Shown here: piece by piece, positions 16,849-25,839 of the stretch
Layout of the letters: each line of letters opens with the position of its first letter
Position numbering within the stretch: position 1 is the stretch's first letter
From: Anaerolineae bacterium
GTDB taxonomy: Bacteria > Chloroflexota > Anaerolineae > Aggregatilineales > Phototrophicaceae
Assembly: GCA_022843385.1 (NCBI GenBank)
Contig: JALHNT010000014.1
Location: 83,297 to 147,296 of the forward strand
Reading direction: 5' to 3'
Length of the DNA: 64,000 bases
Program-made: the position numbers and the translations under genes
The notes under the pieces: model-generated
What the model was told of the DNA's origin: nothing
Seen by the model: the letters and a program-made list of their open reading frames with translations, nothing else
Database searches by the model: none

Positions 16849-18417
16849 ATGTTAATGCTACCCGATTTCCGTGTCCGCCAGCGCGATTTTCTACTTGAAA
16901 TCTCCCGCGCCATGACCGCGCAGCTTGATCTGGGCGAGGTACTGCGCCTTGTCCTGAATGCATCGATGGTCATGCTGGCCGGGCAAGTTGGGCTGGTGGC
17001 GCTGCGCGATGCTGAAGATGGCTACAGCATCCGTGCCACGCTGGGGGTTGAGTCAGATCGACTGGATGATCTGAACGTCCGGCTGGCCGAACTGGTGAGC
17101 AGCACCGGTTGGGGCTTTGATCGCGAGTTCCTGAACACCAAGCTCAACCAGATGGCTGTTTCACTGGATCGCACCCTGCGGCAGTCGTTATTCCTGCCGC
17201 TGGTGATCGGTGAAGAACCGGTCGGGTTGCTCATCATCTTCCGTTCGTACTGGATACAGGCGACGGATAACGATGTGCAGATTCTACAAAGCTTTGCCGA
17301 CCAGGCCGCCATCGCCGTTCATAATGCCCAGCTCTACGCCCGCATCAATCAAGAGCGCAAGCAACTGGTCGCCATCTTGGAATACAGCGCGGATGGCGTG
17401 ATGATCCTGGATCGGCAGCTTCGCATTTTGGGCTTCAACCGGGCGCTGGAACGGATGACGGGTTGGACGATGCAGGAAGCGCTGGGGCAGGATCAGGATG
17501 CAGTCATCACCTGGAAGAAACTGGAGAAAAGCGATCTGCATCAGGCGATGGCTGAAGGCTGGCCTTTCCGCACGCCCAAGGACGCCCCCACCGAGACTCT
17601 CTATGTGGAGGGCGACCTGTTGCGGCGCGATGGCATGACCCTGAGCATCGGCATCACCTATGCCGCGCTTCTGGCCGATGATGGCACGCTGACGACCATC
17701 ATCGCCAATGTCCGCGACATCACCCATTTCCGCCGCGCCCAGGAGATGCAAAATGTGTTCATCTCGACGGTGTCGCATGAACTCAAGACACCCGTCGCCC
17801 TCATCAAGGGCTATGCCGGGACGCTGCGGCGCGAAGACGCCACCTGGGACCCGGCAGTTATCCGCGACGGATTGACCGTCATCGAAGAAGAGTCAGATCG
17901 CTTGACGGCGCTGATCGAGAACCTGCTGGCGGCCAGCAAACTGCGAGCCGAACGGATGCGGCTGGATGTGAGCGATTTCCAGATGGATCGGTTGGCGGCA
18001 GATGTGGTCGAGCGTTTTAAGACACAGACCACCAAGCACCAATTCATCCTCCAATTCCCGAAGGGTTTTCCCATCATTCAGGGCGATGAGGTCAGGCTGC
18101 GCCAGGTGCTGGATAATCTGGTCGGTAATGCCATTAAGTATTCGCCAGGAGGCGGCACAATCACCGTCGGCGGCGAAGTCGATGAACGCCATGCCACTGT
18201 GTTCGTGCGCGACAAGGGCATCGGCATCCCGGAAGATGAGCAGGAACACGTTTTTGACCGCTTCTACCGGGTAGATAGCGCAATCAGTAAAAAGACCAAA
18301 GGTACAGGATTGGGGCTGTATCTGGCGAAAGCCATTGTCGAGGCGCACGGCGGCAGCATCCACGTCAAGAGCAAGCCCGGCGCTGGTTCAACTTTCTATT
18401 TCACCATCCCCCTCTAG
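16849..18417 (+). CDS. Soluble GAF-PAS sensor histidine kinase
   Basis: The protein has 522 residues and no membrane helix. A GAF domain (about 15-165) is followed by a PAS domain (about 170-295; 'ILEYSADGVMILDRQLRILG' and 'FNRALERMTGWT'), then HisKA with the H-box 'STVSHELKTPVALIKGY' (H310), and an HATPase domain with 'DNLVGNAIKYSPGGG', 'VRDKGIGIPEDE' and 'GTGLGLYLAKAIVEAHGG'. It is a PhoR/VicK-like cytoplasmic sensor. No response regulator is adjacent, so it is an orphan kinase; the orphan OmpR regulator at 5.4-6.1 kb is a possible but unproven partner. A second ATG lies two codons after the chosen one. Confidence 0.9.
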   Translation: MLMLPDFRVRQRDFLLEISRAMTAQLDLGEVLRLVLNASMVMLAGQVGLVALRDAEDGYSIRATLGVESDRLDDLNVRLAELVSSTGWGFDREFLNTKLNQMAVSLDRTLRQSLFLPLVIGEEPVGLLIIFRSYWIQATDNDVQILQSFADQAAIAVHNAQLYARINQERKQLVAILEYSADGVMILDRQLRILGFNRALERMTGWTMQEALGQDQDAVITWKKLEKSDLHQAMAEGWPFRTPKDAPTETLYVEGDLLRRDGMTLSIGITYAALLADDGTLTTIIANVRDITHFRRAQEMQNVFISTVSHELKTPVALIKGYAGTLRREDATWDPAVIRDGLTVIEEESDRLTALIENLLAASKLRAERMRLDVSDFQMDRLAADVVERFKTQTTKHQFILQFPKGFPIIQGDEVRLRQVLDNLVGNAIKYSPGGGTITVGGEVDERHATVFVRDKGIGIPEDEQEHVFDRFYRVDSAISKKTKGTGLGLYLAKAIVEAHGGSIHVKSKPGAGSTFYFTIPL

Positions 18418-18432
18418 ACAGCAGGAACATTC

Positions 18433-19791
18433 ATGCCACGAGCGACTCAGACAACGATCCAATGCATCAACTGCCGGACGCCCTTCCGCGCCACCATCAA
18501 TGCCCTCATCGACCCGGCCCAGAACCCACAGGCCAAAATCGCACTGCTGGCGGGTGGAGCCAATACCTTCCCCTGCACCAATTGCGGCACACCCAACACC
18601 GTGCTGACCCCCCTGCTCTATCACGATGCCAGCAAGGAACTGCTGGTCAGTTTTGTGCCGATGGAACTAGGGTTGAGCAAGGATGCCCAGGAAAAAGCCA
18701 TTGGCGACCTGATGCGTGACCTGACCACCAATCTGCCGCAGGGCGCGTTCAAAGCCTACATGCTGCAACCGCGCTCGGCGCTGACGATGCAGGGATTGAT
18801 TGAGCAGGTTTTGCAGGCCGATGGCGTGACGCCAGAGATGATGCAGGCACAGCGTGAGCGAGTACGGCTGGTCGAGATGTTCATCCAGTCGCCGCCGGAG
18901 GTACTGCCGAGCCTGGTGCAGCAGCATGACGCCCAGATCGATGCCCAGTTCATGCAGACCATGACGCTCATCATCCAGCAATTGGCCTCGGAAGGTCGGG
19001 AAGCGCTGGCCGATCAGGTGGTCGATGTTCAGAACACCATCCTCGAACTGTCAAGCTTCGGTCAAACACTGATGGAACGCGCCCAGGCGCAGGAAACCAC
19101 CATCGCCTCCGTCGCCGAGGACATCAACGCCTTGGGCCAGAATGCCCAGCGCAGCGACTTCATCCAACTGGCTGTGCGCTATGCCGATGACCCGGAACGA
19201 CTGCAAGCGCTGGTCGGGCTGATCCGCCCGGCATTTGATTACACCTTCTTTCAGGAATTCACCACCGCGATCAGTCAGGCACCAGCCAGCGAACGCGACA
19301 GGATTCAAGGCGTGCGTGAGGCGCTGCTGGAACTCACGGCACAGGTCGATCAACAGGCCCAGATGGCGCTGCAAGAAGCAGCCAATCTGCTGCGACTGCT
19401 GCTCAGTTCGCCCAATCCGGATGAATTGATTGCGGCCAATCTGCCGATGATCGATTACACCTTCCTGCAAGTGCTGTCGGCCAACATCCAGGAGGCCACA
19501 CGCCGGGGCGACGTGAGCGCCAGCGGGCGACTGAAAGACCTGTACAACCGGGTCGTGGCGGCGTTGCAGGCCAGTATGCCGCCCGAACTGCGCTTCATCA
19601 ACGAGGTGCTGAATGCACCCACCGATGCTGAAGCTCTGGAGATGGTCAACCAACGGGCTGTGGAATTTGGCTCCGGCCTGCTGGATGCGCTGGACTCGGT
19701 CGAGCAGCAGTTGGCGGGACAACCCAACCCCGCCATCATGGAGCGGTTTGAAGCCGTGCGCCGTCTGGCAGTCCAGACTCTCAGCGGCTAA
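18433..19791 (+). CDS. CpXC-domain protein
   Basis: The protein has 452 residues. The N-terminus contains two cysteine pairs (C11/C14 and C48/C51) flanking a beta-rich segment, matching the CpXC domain, a presumed zinc-binding module of unknown role. The remaining 350 residues are predicted to be all alpha, rich in Gln, Ala and Leu, with acidic stretches and no membrane segment, probably a long helical repeat or coiled region. It starts 15 bases after the sensor kinase and is likely co-transcribed with it. The function is unknown, but pairing with a sensor kinase suggests a signalling or scaffold role. Confidence 0.65.
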   Translation: MPRATQTTIQCINCRTPFRATINALIDPAQNPQAKIALLAGGANTFPCTNCGTPNTVLTPLLYHDASKELLVSFVPMELGLSKDAQEKAIGDLMRDLTTNLPQGAFKAYMLQPRSALTMQGLIEQVLQADGVTPEMMQAQRERVRLVEMFIQSPPEVLPSLVQQHDAQIDAQFMQTMTLIIQQLASEGREALADQVVDVQNTILELSSFGQTLMERAQAQETTIASVAEDINALGQNAQRSDFIQLAVRYADDPERLQALVGLIRPAFDYTFFQEFTTAISQAPASERDRIQGVREALLELTAQVDQQAQMALQEAANLLRLLLSSPNPDELIAANLPMIDYTFLQVLSANIQEATRRGDVSASGRLKDLYNRVVAALQASMPPELRFINEVLNAPTDAEALEMVNQRAVEFGSGLLDALDSVEQQLAGQPNPAIMERFEAVRRLAVQTLSG

Positions 19792-19805
19792 TCATCGCCA
19801 CAACA

Positions 19806-19834
19806 GACAGGGCTGTGCTGGATGCAGCCCTGTC
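19806..19834 (+). terminator. Terminator-like hairpin after the CpXC gene
   Basis: A perfect 10-base-pair stem (19806-19815 with 19825-19834, core CAGGGCTG) has a 9-base loop and begins 14 bases after the CpXC stop codon. No T-run follows, so termination may be weak or may depend on another factor. Confidence 0.5.
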
Positions 19835-20003
19835 GATTACCCGACGATTGCCCTACGCGCGGGCTGAACACCAGTCTATTCCCCATATCCATCTGTTGCA
19901 GCGTATTCTCATTTGGTAAAATCCAGCGACTTGAAGTACAGTTGCCTGCGCTTATCGAAATGAGCCAGGTCATGATCTGTTGGATTTGTTGAGAGGTAAT
20001 GGA

Positions 20004-21419
20004 ATGCAACGCAAAAATCGTGTCGTCTGGGGATTTACCACATTGGCAGCCTTAGCCCTGTTCGCGCTGGCTATCGCTTTTCCCGCTGCGTCGCCAGTGA
20101 TGGCGCAGACCGAGCCAACGCCGACACCCAATGATCCGCTGTGGCTGGCCTTTGTAGCCGTGCGCGACGCCATACAGGAAGAGAAATCGGTTGATCTCTT
20201 TCTCGTACGCGCCTGGGATTGGGAACAGACCGAATGGACAGACGGCATCGATAGCTGCAAGACGCTGGAAGATCCGCTGTCAGCACGTCAATTGTACTGG
20301 GGCTGGACATTCACCATTACGTCGCTGAATGGCGCAACCTACCAGGGACGCATCAGCTTCAATCGAGAAATCGTGGTGGTCTGCGACCAGGTGGTGACAG
20401 CCGCCGCCCCCACCGCAGTTCCAGGCGCAACAGCCAATCCCAACCTGCCACCCCCGGTAGCCGGTTCGGCGGCAGGCGGCGCTTTCGAACTGGGTGGTCA
20501 CGCCCTGGAACTGAATGCCGGCACGGTCAAGGCGATGAAAGACTCCGGCATGACCTGGGTCAAGAAGCAAGTTCGCTTCAATGTCGGCGAAGACCCGGCA
20601 GCCAAAGTTAGCGGCATCATCAACAGCGCCAAATCCAATGGCTTCAAGATGCTGATCGGGCTGGTGGGCAACAAGGATCAGATGGGCGATTACAACGCCT
20701 ATATCAACAGCTATGCTTCATTCGCGGCAGGCGTGGCGCGCGCTGGCGCGGATGCGATTGAGGTATGGAACGAGCCGAACATTGACCGCGAATGGCCGGC
20801 GGGTCAGATCAATGGCGGCACGTACACGCGGATGCTGGCAGCAGCATTCAACGCCATCAAGCAAGCCAATGCCAACACCATCGTCGTCAGCGGCGCACCC
20901 GCCCCGACGGGCTTCTTCGGTGCAGCGGGCTGTACAGCGCAGGGTTGCAACGACGATGTGTTCATGCAGCAGATGGCTCAGGCGGGCGCGGCGCAGTACA
21001 TGGATTGCATCGGCCTGCACTATAACGAAGGCATCATCGCCCCCACCGCGGCCACCGGCGATCCGCGCGGCACCTACCCCAGCTACTATTTCGGTTCGAT
21101 GTTGGCGCGTGGTTACAACCCATTCGGCGGCAAGCAGGTATGCTGGACTGAGCTGGGCTATCTGTCGCCAGAGGGCTTCAGTTCACCGCTGCCGGCCAGC
21201 TTCGCCTGGGCTCAGAATACGACAGTGGCACAGCAGGCTTCATGGCTGGCGGATGCTGCCCGCCTTTCGGCCCAGAGCGGTCGCGTCCGTCTGATGATTG
21301 TGTGGAATGTGGACTTCCCCTTCTACACTGCGACAGACCCGATGGGTGGCTACGGCATGATCCGTCCGGGTGGCGGCTGCCCGGCCTGTGCCTCGCTCGG
21401 CACGGTGATGCGGCGGTAA
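20004..21419 (+). CDS. Secreted glycoside-hydrolase-like protein (clan A type)
   Basis: Read from ATG 20004, which has GAGAGG 7 bases upstream, the protein has 471 residues. A signal peptide fills about 1-34 (ending P-V-M-A-Q). Residues 40-130 form a small separate domain, followed by a Pro/Ala-rich linker (135-160). The C-terminal part is a TIM-barrel-like catalytic region with the likely acid/base E257 in 'VWNEPNID' and nucleophile E383 in 'CWTELGYL', the usual two-glutamate layout of clan A hydrolases. The polysaccharide substrate cannot be told. A strong terminator follows. A second protein with the same layout lies at 24.4-25.8 kb on the other strand. Confidence 0.72.
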   Translation: MQRKNRVVWGFTTLAALALFALAIAFPAASPVMAQTEPTPTPNDPLWLAFVAVRDAIQEEKSVDLFLVRAWDWEQTEWTDGIDSCKTLEDPLSARQLYWGWTFTITSLNGATYQGRISFNREIVVVCDQVVTAAAPTAVPGATANPNLPPPVAGSAAGGAFELGGHALELNAGTVKAMKDSGMTWVKKQVRFNVGEDPAAKVSGIINSAKSNGFKMLIGLVGNKDQMGDYNAYINSYASFAAGVARAGADAIEVWNEPNIDREWPAGQINGGTYTRMLAAAFNAIKQANANTIVVSGAPAPTGFFGAAGCTAQGCNDDVFMQQMAQAGAAQYMDCIGLHYNEGIIAPTAATGDPRGTYPSYYFGSMLARGYNPFGGKQVCWTELGYLSPEGFSSPLPASFAWAQNTTVAQQASWLADAARLSAQSGRVRLMIVWNVDFPFYTATDPMGGYGMIRPGGGCPACASLGTVMRR

Positions 21420-21439
21420 GTTGTAGCGATAATCTGAAG

Positions 21440-21472
21440 AAAAACGGGACGCCCACGCGGTGTCCCGTTTTT
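21440..21472. terminator. Bidirectional rho-independent terminator
   Basis: A perfect 11-base-pair stem (21440-21450 with 21462-21472) has AAAAA on one arm and TTTTT on the other, so it works on both strands. It separates two convergent genes, the secreted hydrolase-like protein and the AI-2E-type permease. Confidence 0.88.
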
Positions 21473-21475
21473 GAT

Positions 21476-22546
21476 TCACTTGCCTCTCTTGCCCGCTTTA
21501 GCTGGGGCTGGCGCAGCACCGCCTTCGCTGATGAGAGCGACTACGCCTTTGGCATCGGCGTCATCGTCGAGCAGCATGATCTTGAGGAACAACGTCAGCG
21601 GCACCGCCAGCAGCGCCCCAGCCGCACCCAGTACCCACGTCCAGAAGATGAGCGAGAGGAAGATGAACAGGGTAGAGATTCCCAGTTCCTCGCCCATAAA
21701 TTTGGGGGCGACAAAATTCTCGATGATGTTATTGATGACGCTGTAGATGATGATGAGGAAGATCGCCATCGCCGGGCCTTTTTCCAGCAGCGTCACCGCG
21801 ACCGGCGGGATCAACCCCAGCACGAACCCGACATTCGGAATGTAGTTGGTGATGACCGCCAGCACCCCCCACTGCACCGCGAAATCGACGCCAATTAGCA
21901 GCATGGCAATGGTTTGAATGACGGCGATGATGATGCCGAACACCGTCCGCAGGATCATGTAGCGCTGCACGGCATAGACAAAGGCACCGGCTTTGGCGAG
22001 CCACTGGCTGTCTTTGGGCAATACCGCCTGCAGCCGTCCCGGAATGTTTGGAGCATCAACCAGCATGTAAAACAGGATGAGAAAGATGAGCAGGACATTG
22101 CCCAACGAATCGAGGATGCCGCGCAGAATGCTGCTGGCGAGGGGAATGAGCGATTGCAGGTCGAAGGTCTCGATAGCCGTGACCGTTTGTTCGGAGAGAC
22201 CGAGCCGGTCTAATTCCGCCCAGGTGCTGGTCTCAAGGCGTTGAAGTTGCTGTTGATAATCGGGCAGTTTGCGGATGACTTGGTTAGTCGAGACGGCGAT
22301 GAAGCCGACTAACAACACACCAATACCCAGGATCATCACCAGTACCAGCGTCAGTGATAGGCCGGGCGACAGTCCCCGTGCCCGCAGCCGGGTCTGGAGT
22401 GGCGCGACCAGCATGGCGATCAGCGCAGCCAGGAACACGGCATTCAGGGTTTCGGCGAAGGCACGAATGCCGGCGATCACGATCACGATTGCAGCACCAA
22501 CTAACAGCAGGCGGGGAATGCGGGAGAAACCGGCGGCTGATAGCAT
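21476..22546 (-). CDS. AI-2E family (PerM/UPF0118) membrane permease
   Basis: The protein has 356 residues. About eight membrane helices come in the order typical of the family: two at the N-terminus, a long soluble helical stretch (about 85-160), then several helices with 'GVDFAVQWGVLAVITNYIPNVG' and a C-terminal 'INNIIENFVAPKFMGEELG'-type motif. Members have been linked to autoinducer-2 export or Na+/H+ antiport, so the substrate here is open. GGAGC lies 8 bases before the ATG. It is preceded by the VOC protein gene on the same strand (65-base gap). Confidence 0.85.
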   Translation of the reverse strand: MLSAAGFSRIPRLLLVGAAIVIVIAGIRAFAETLNAVFLAALIAMLVAPLQTRLRARGLSPGLSLTLVLVMILGIGVLLVGFIAVSTNQVIRKLPDYQQQLQRLETSTWAELDRLGLSEQTVTAIETFDLQSLIPLASSILRGILDSLGNVLLIFLILFYMLVDAPNIPGRLQAVLPKDSQWLAKAGAFVYAVQRYMILRTVFGIIIAVIQTIAMLLIGVDFAVQWGVLAVITNYIPNVGFVLGLIPPVAVTLLEKGPAMAIFLIIIYSVINNIIENFVAPKFMGEELGISTLFIFLSLIFWTWVLGAAGALLAVPLTLFLKIMLLDDDADAKGVVALISEGGAAPAPAKAGKRGK

Positions 22547-22611
22547 GAACTTTAGCTCCGTGTTGGGGCGACAGAGGATAACGCGTCGCCTACAGTGATT
22601 GTATCACCGGA

Positions 22612-23346
22612 TCAGAGTCGCTGCTGAACCATTAGGTGAGCATTGTGGGCGCGCTGAACATCGAGACTCAGCGGTCGGCTGCCAGTCAGAATCACACGAC
22701 CGATGAGAGGCTGGTGGGATGCATAAAGATCAAGATTAACCTGACCGATCTGCAGCCGGGCACCCGATGGCCCGTGTGGCTGGGGCATGACGCCGGTCAT
22801 CTGTTGATAGCGTTGGCGCAGAGTCGATAAATCGGTCGAATGCAGTTCAAGCGCCTGAATGCCGGTCACGCCATTGGGTTGGCTTGTGAGCGATGGATCA
22901 TCGGGCACGCGGAGCACGCGCGGCGTGATGTCCTGAATGAAGAAAGGTGTCATGCTATCGGACAGAGTGGCGCTCTGCCAGCTCAGAGTCTCGCCATCTG
23001 GACGCTGACGGCCGTTGGGAGGCTGAAGCGCAACCGGCAGACCGCGTTGCGTCATGGCCGTCACATCGGCAGCCAGATCATCAGAAAGCAGGGCGAAGGA
23101 TATGATGCCCTCACCCTGCGCGAAAAAGCTGAGGAAGCCACCCGTCTCCGAAGATTGGAGCGCATTCGGGTAAGTCGGCGCGAGCAGTTCGAGATAGGTG
23201 CCGTCCTGAAACACAATCAGGGCATTATGTGTCTGACCGCCAGCGTGGACGCCACCGAAAAAGGCATTGAAGCCCAGGGCGCGATAATCCGCGATGGCCT
23301 GTTCCAGATCAAAAACCGCGATCACCAGATGATCGAGACGCAGCAT
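22612..23346 (-). CDS. VOC-family (glyoxalase-like) protein
   Basis: The protein has 244 residues. The N-terminal 'LDHLVIAVFDLEQAIADYRALGF' is the first beta-alpha-beta unit of a vicinal oxygen chelate fold, with a likely metal-binding His in 'DHLVI' and Glu in 'YLELLAP'. A second VOC half follows ('VTGIQALELHSTDLSTLRQRYQ'). The arrangement is that of the glyoxalase-like PF13468 type. The reaction is unknown. A strong GGAGGGAG sits 7 bases before the ATG, and the upstream DUF1385 gene is only 27 bases away on the same strand. Confidence 0.75.
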   Translation of the reverse strand: MLRLDHLVIAVFDLEQAIADYRALGFNAFFGGVHAGGQTHNALIVFQDGTYLELLAPTYPNALQSSETGGFLSFFAQGEGIISFALLSDDLAADVTAMTQRGLPVALQPPNGRQRPDGETLSWQSATLSDSMTPFFIQDITPRVLRVPDDPSLTSQPNGVTGIQALELHSTDLSTLRQRYQQMTGVMPQPHGPSGARLQIGQVNLDLYASHQPLIGRVILTGSRPLSLDVQRAHNAHLMVQQRL

Positions 23347-23373
23347 CCGTAACTCCCTCCGGGCATAAACCGA

Positions 23374-24408
23374 TCAGGTCTTGGCTTCTTTGGCAGCCGC
23401 CGCCAGCGTGGGCGAGACCGCTTCTGGACGCGGCTCCGGGATGGCGATGTCCTCACGCTTGAGCATCCCTTCAGAGGCCAGCACATGCTTGAAGGCCACA
23501 ATTGCCACTTCAATCATGTGCAGATCGGGCTGGCGTGTCGTCAAATGTTGCAGCGCCAGATTGGGCTTAACAATGATTTTGATGATCGGGTTATTGATAT
23601 TGCGGGCGGTGAAGCGCAGCAGTTCGTAGGCGATGCCAGCGATGACCGGGATGAAGATCACCCGCGAGAGAATCAGCAGCGGCAAAGATGGACGCCCGAT
23701 CAGGGAAAAGACGAATATGCTGACGAAGACCACCGTCAGCAGGAAAGCCGTGCCGCAGCGGGGATGCTCGATGGGATATTTAGCGACGATTTCCGGCGTC
23801 AGTTCAGCGCCGGCTTCGTAGGCGTTGATGGTCTTGTGTTCCGCGCCGTGATAGCCAAACAGCCGCTTGACATCCGGGATGCGGCCAATGGCCCAGATGT
23901 AGACAATCAGGATGCCCAACTGGATCACATTTTCGATGAGGTTGACCAGAGTAGCGTTCCAGCCAATCGGGGCGGTGCCATCCGGTGTCAATCCCAGGAC
24001 ATTGCCAATACCCGTCGCGGCAGCCGTCGGCAGCAGGAAGAAGATGCCGACGCCAATCGCCAGCGAGACCGCAATCGTCGCCCACCCCACCGGCCCGTTG
24101 AAGTTGACATCCTCATCTTCACCGATGGCGACATCCGCTGCCCACATCAGCGCCCGCGTCCCCAGCCCCAGCGCATCCCACAATCCAACCACACCACGCA
24201 CAAAGGGCGTCCGGGCGATGCGACCGCGGTAGAGGGTGGCGTTCAGCGGTTGTTCGTGAACGACAATCTGGCCTTTTGGGTCGCGCACGGCAATGGCCGC
24301 GGTGTGCGCCCCGCGCATCATCACACCTTCAATGACCGCCTGCCCACCATAAGAGAACTTAATTTCACCCTGCGCGTTCACGCCCGGATGTTGACCGTTT
24401 TGTGACAT
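23374..24408 (-). CDS. DUF1385 (YqhQ-like) membrane protein
   Basis: The protein has 344 residues. The family hallmarks are clear: 'YGGQAVIEGVMMRG' near residue 20, 'RTPFVRGVVGLWDALGLGTRAL', and 'YHGAEHKTINAYE' with 'YPIEHPRCGTAFLL'. Four or so membrane helices lie in the central and C-terminal parts. DUF1385 proteins are widespread in Gram-positive bacteria and Chloroflexota and have no assigned reaction. A strong AGGATAGGG precedes the ATG. It is followed by the VOC gene and preceded at 16 bases by the secreted hydrolase-like gene, all co-directional from recJ. Confidence 0.88.
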   Translation of the reverse strand: MSQNGQHPGVNAQGEIKFSYGGQAVIEGVMMRGAHTAAIAVRDPKGQIVVHEQPLNATLYRGRIARTPFVRGVVGLWDALGLGTRALMWAADVAIGEDEDVNFNGPVGWATIAVSLAIGVGIFFLLPTAAATGIGNVLGLTPDGTAPIGWNATLVNLIENVIQLGILIVYIWAIGRIPDVKRLFGYHGAEHKTINAYEAGAELTPEIVAKYPIEHPRCGTAFLLTVVFVSIFVFSLIGRPSLPLLILSRVIFIPVIAGIAYELLRFTARNINNPIIKIIVKPNLALQHLTTRQPDLHMIEVAIVAFKHVLASEGMLKREDIAIPEPRPEAVSPTLAAAAKEAKT

Positions 24409-24423
24409 CCCTATCCTCTTCTG

Positions 24424-25839
24424 CTACTGAAATTGGAGTTCGAGCAGGCCATTGGCCGTCAATTCATACACGGTTCCGCCACCCGGCTGGGTCAACAGGC
24501 GCACCGTCCCACCGACCGCGCAGCCATCCACCCGGTTGCAGCGGGCAGCATCGAGCGCCAGCGTGACCGCCCCACCTTCTGGATTCCGACTGGTCTCATG
24601 TCCATACTGGTCATGCAGCACGACCGGAACGCCCGCCGCCGTGATTCTGATCTGGGTGTAGACATCGCGGCGCGTCCAGGTGACGAAGGTCTCCATGCCG
24701 TCCTGATGTTGCAGGCGCACCACGACGACGCGCTCGGTCTGGGCAAGCTGGGCGCGGATGACGTCACTGAACCGATCAATCACCATCGCCCAGGCATCAT
24801 AAGCCGGACGACGTGAGCCATCTGCCCGCAGCAGGCCAAAGGCCTCCCCACCCGGTGGCAGATTCCAGTCATAGAATTTGTAAGCGGCCACTCGTTCTGC
24901 GCCACCCGCCAGACTGAGCGCGGCAGACTGCACCAGAAAAGCCGCCTGCTGTTCCAGATTGAGCTGATACTGCGGACGCACCACCGGCCACAACGGATCA
25001 TCCGTGGGGGCAGCGTTAGTCTCGTTAACCCAGATGCGTTTATCGGTCAGGCCATACTGATCGAGCAACTGGCGGGTCTGGCGGACAATATCATAGACCG
25101 TTTCGGTACGGAAATAAATATGCAGGCTGGCGATGTCGAAATAGTAATCGTTCGCTGCCGCTTCGGGATCAGCCGTGATGCGCTCCAGCAGCCGATCCAG
25201 ATACAGGCGTCGTCCGGCATTGATGTCATGCCAGTAGGTCATGCCAGCCAGCAGGATTTCGGCTTCCGGGTTGCCCTGTCGCAGCGCCAGATAGGCCACC
25301 TTGAGCATCTGATAGTAGTCGTCGAGCGAGCCATCGAAGACAAAGCCATAGGTGCCGCGTTCGATGTCCGGTTCATTCCAGATGATGAACCGGCGGACAC
25401 CGCGCGGAGCATAATATTCCGCCGCCTTGCGGACAAAGCTCGCCCACAGATTATTGGGATCATCGACAGCCAGATACAGGCCGCGCGGCAGACCGGCGTT
25501 GGGGATGCCGTCGGTGGCCCAGGCCGGGGTGTGCTTGAAGATGGCGACGACTTCGCGGTTGCAGGCGCGGGCGGATTCCAACCAGCGGTCATCGACATTT
25601 AGCGTATTCCAATCATCCTGGCCGGTGGGCTGGTGCTGCGCCCAGTCAAAGATGATCCGCTCCCAGCCCGCACCCAGTTCACAGACCTGCTCCGGCAGCC
25701 AGAAGCCTTCGACCACGCCGAAGATGCTGGGAGAGTCCGATTGGGCGCGCACAGACAGGGGACTCAGGAGGACGATCAGGCACAGCAAGAGACAGGCCAG
25801 CATCCCTGTGCGTGCGTATCGGAACGAGACACACGGCAT
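24424..25839 (-). CDS. Secreted glycoside-hydrolase-like protein (clan A type)
   Basis: The protein has 471 residues with a long hydrophobic signal region (about 12-32, ending V-R-A-Q-S). A TIM-barrel-like core carries the probable acid/base E156 in 'IIWNEPDIE' and nucleophile E273 in 'IWVNETNAAP'. A C-terminal beta domain (about 360-471) ends the protein. It is exported, probably to act on a surface or environmental polysaccharide; the substrate is unknown. Its ATG shares one base with the recJ stop codon (TGATG), so translation of the two is probably linked, an unusual partner for a secreted enzyme. Confidence 0.7.
   Translation of the reverse strand: MPCVSFRYARTGMLACLLLCLIVLLSPLSVRAQSDSPSIFGVVEGFWLPEQVCELGAGWERIIFDWAQHQPTGQDDWNTLNVDDRWLESARACNREVVAIFKHTPAWATDGIPNAGLPRGLYLAVDDPNNLWASFVRKAAEYYAPRGVRRFIIWNEPDIERGTYGFVFDGSLDDYYQMLKVAYLALRQGNPEAEILLAGMTYWHDINAGRRLYLDRLLERITADPEAAANDYYFDIASLHIYFRTETVYDIVRQTRQLLDQYGLTDKRIWVNETNAAPTDDPLWPVVRPQYQLNLEQQAAFLVQSAALSLAGGAERVAAYKFYDWNLPPGGEAFGLLRADGSRRPAYDAWAMVIDRFSDVIRAQLAQTERVVVVRLQHQDGMETFVTWTRRDVYTQIRITAAGVPVVLHDQYGHETSRNPEGGAVTLALDAARCNRVDGCAVGGTVRLLTQPGGGTVYELTANGLLELQFQ

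Noticed and set aside
23485..24405. Open frame (306 codons) on the + strand opposite the DUF1385 gene
   Set aside because: Antisense shadow with strongly biased Arg/Gln/Asp composition; the minus-strand DUF1385 protein has clear hallmarks.
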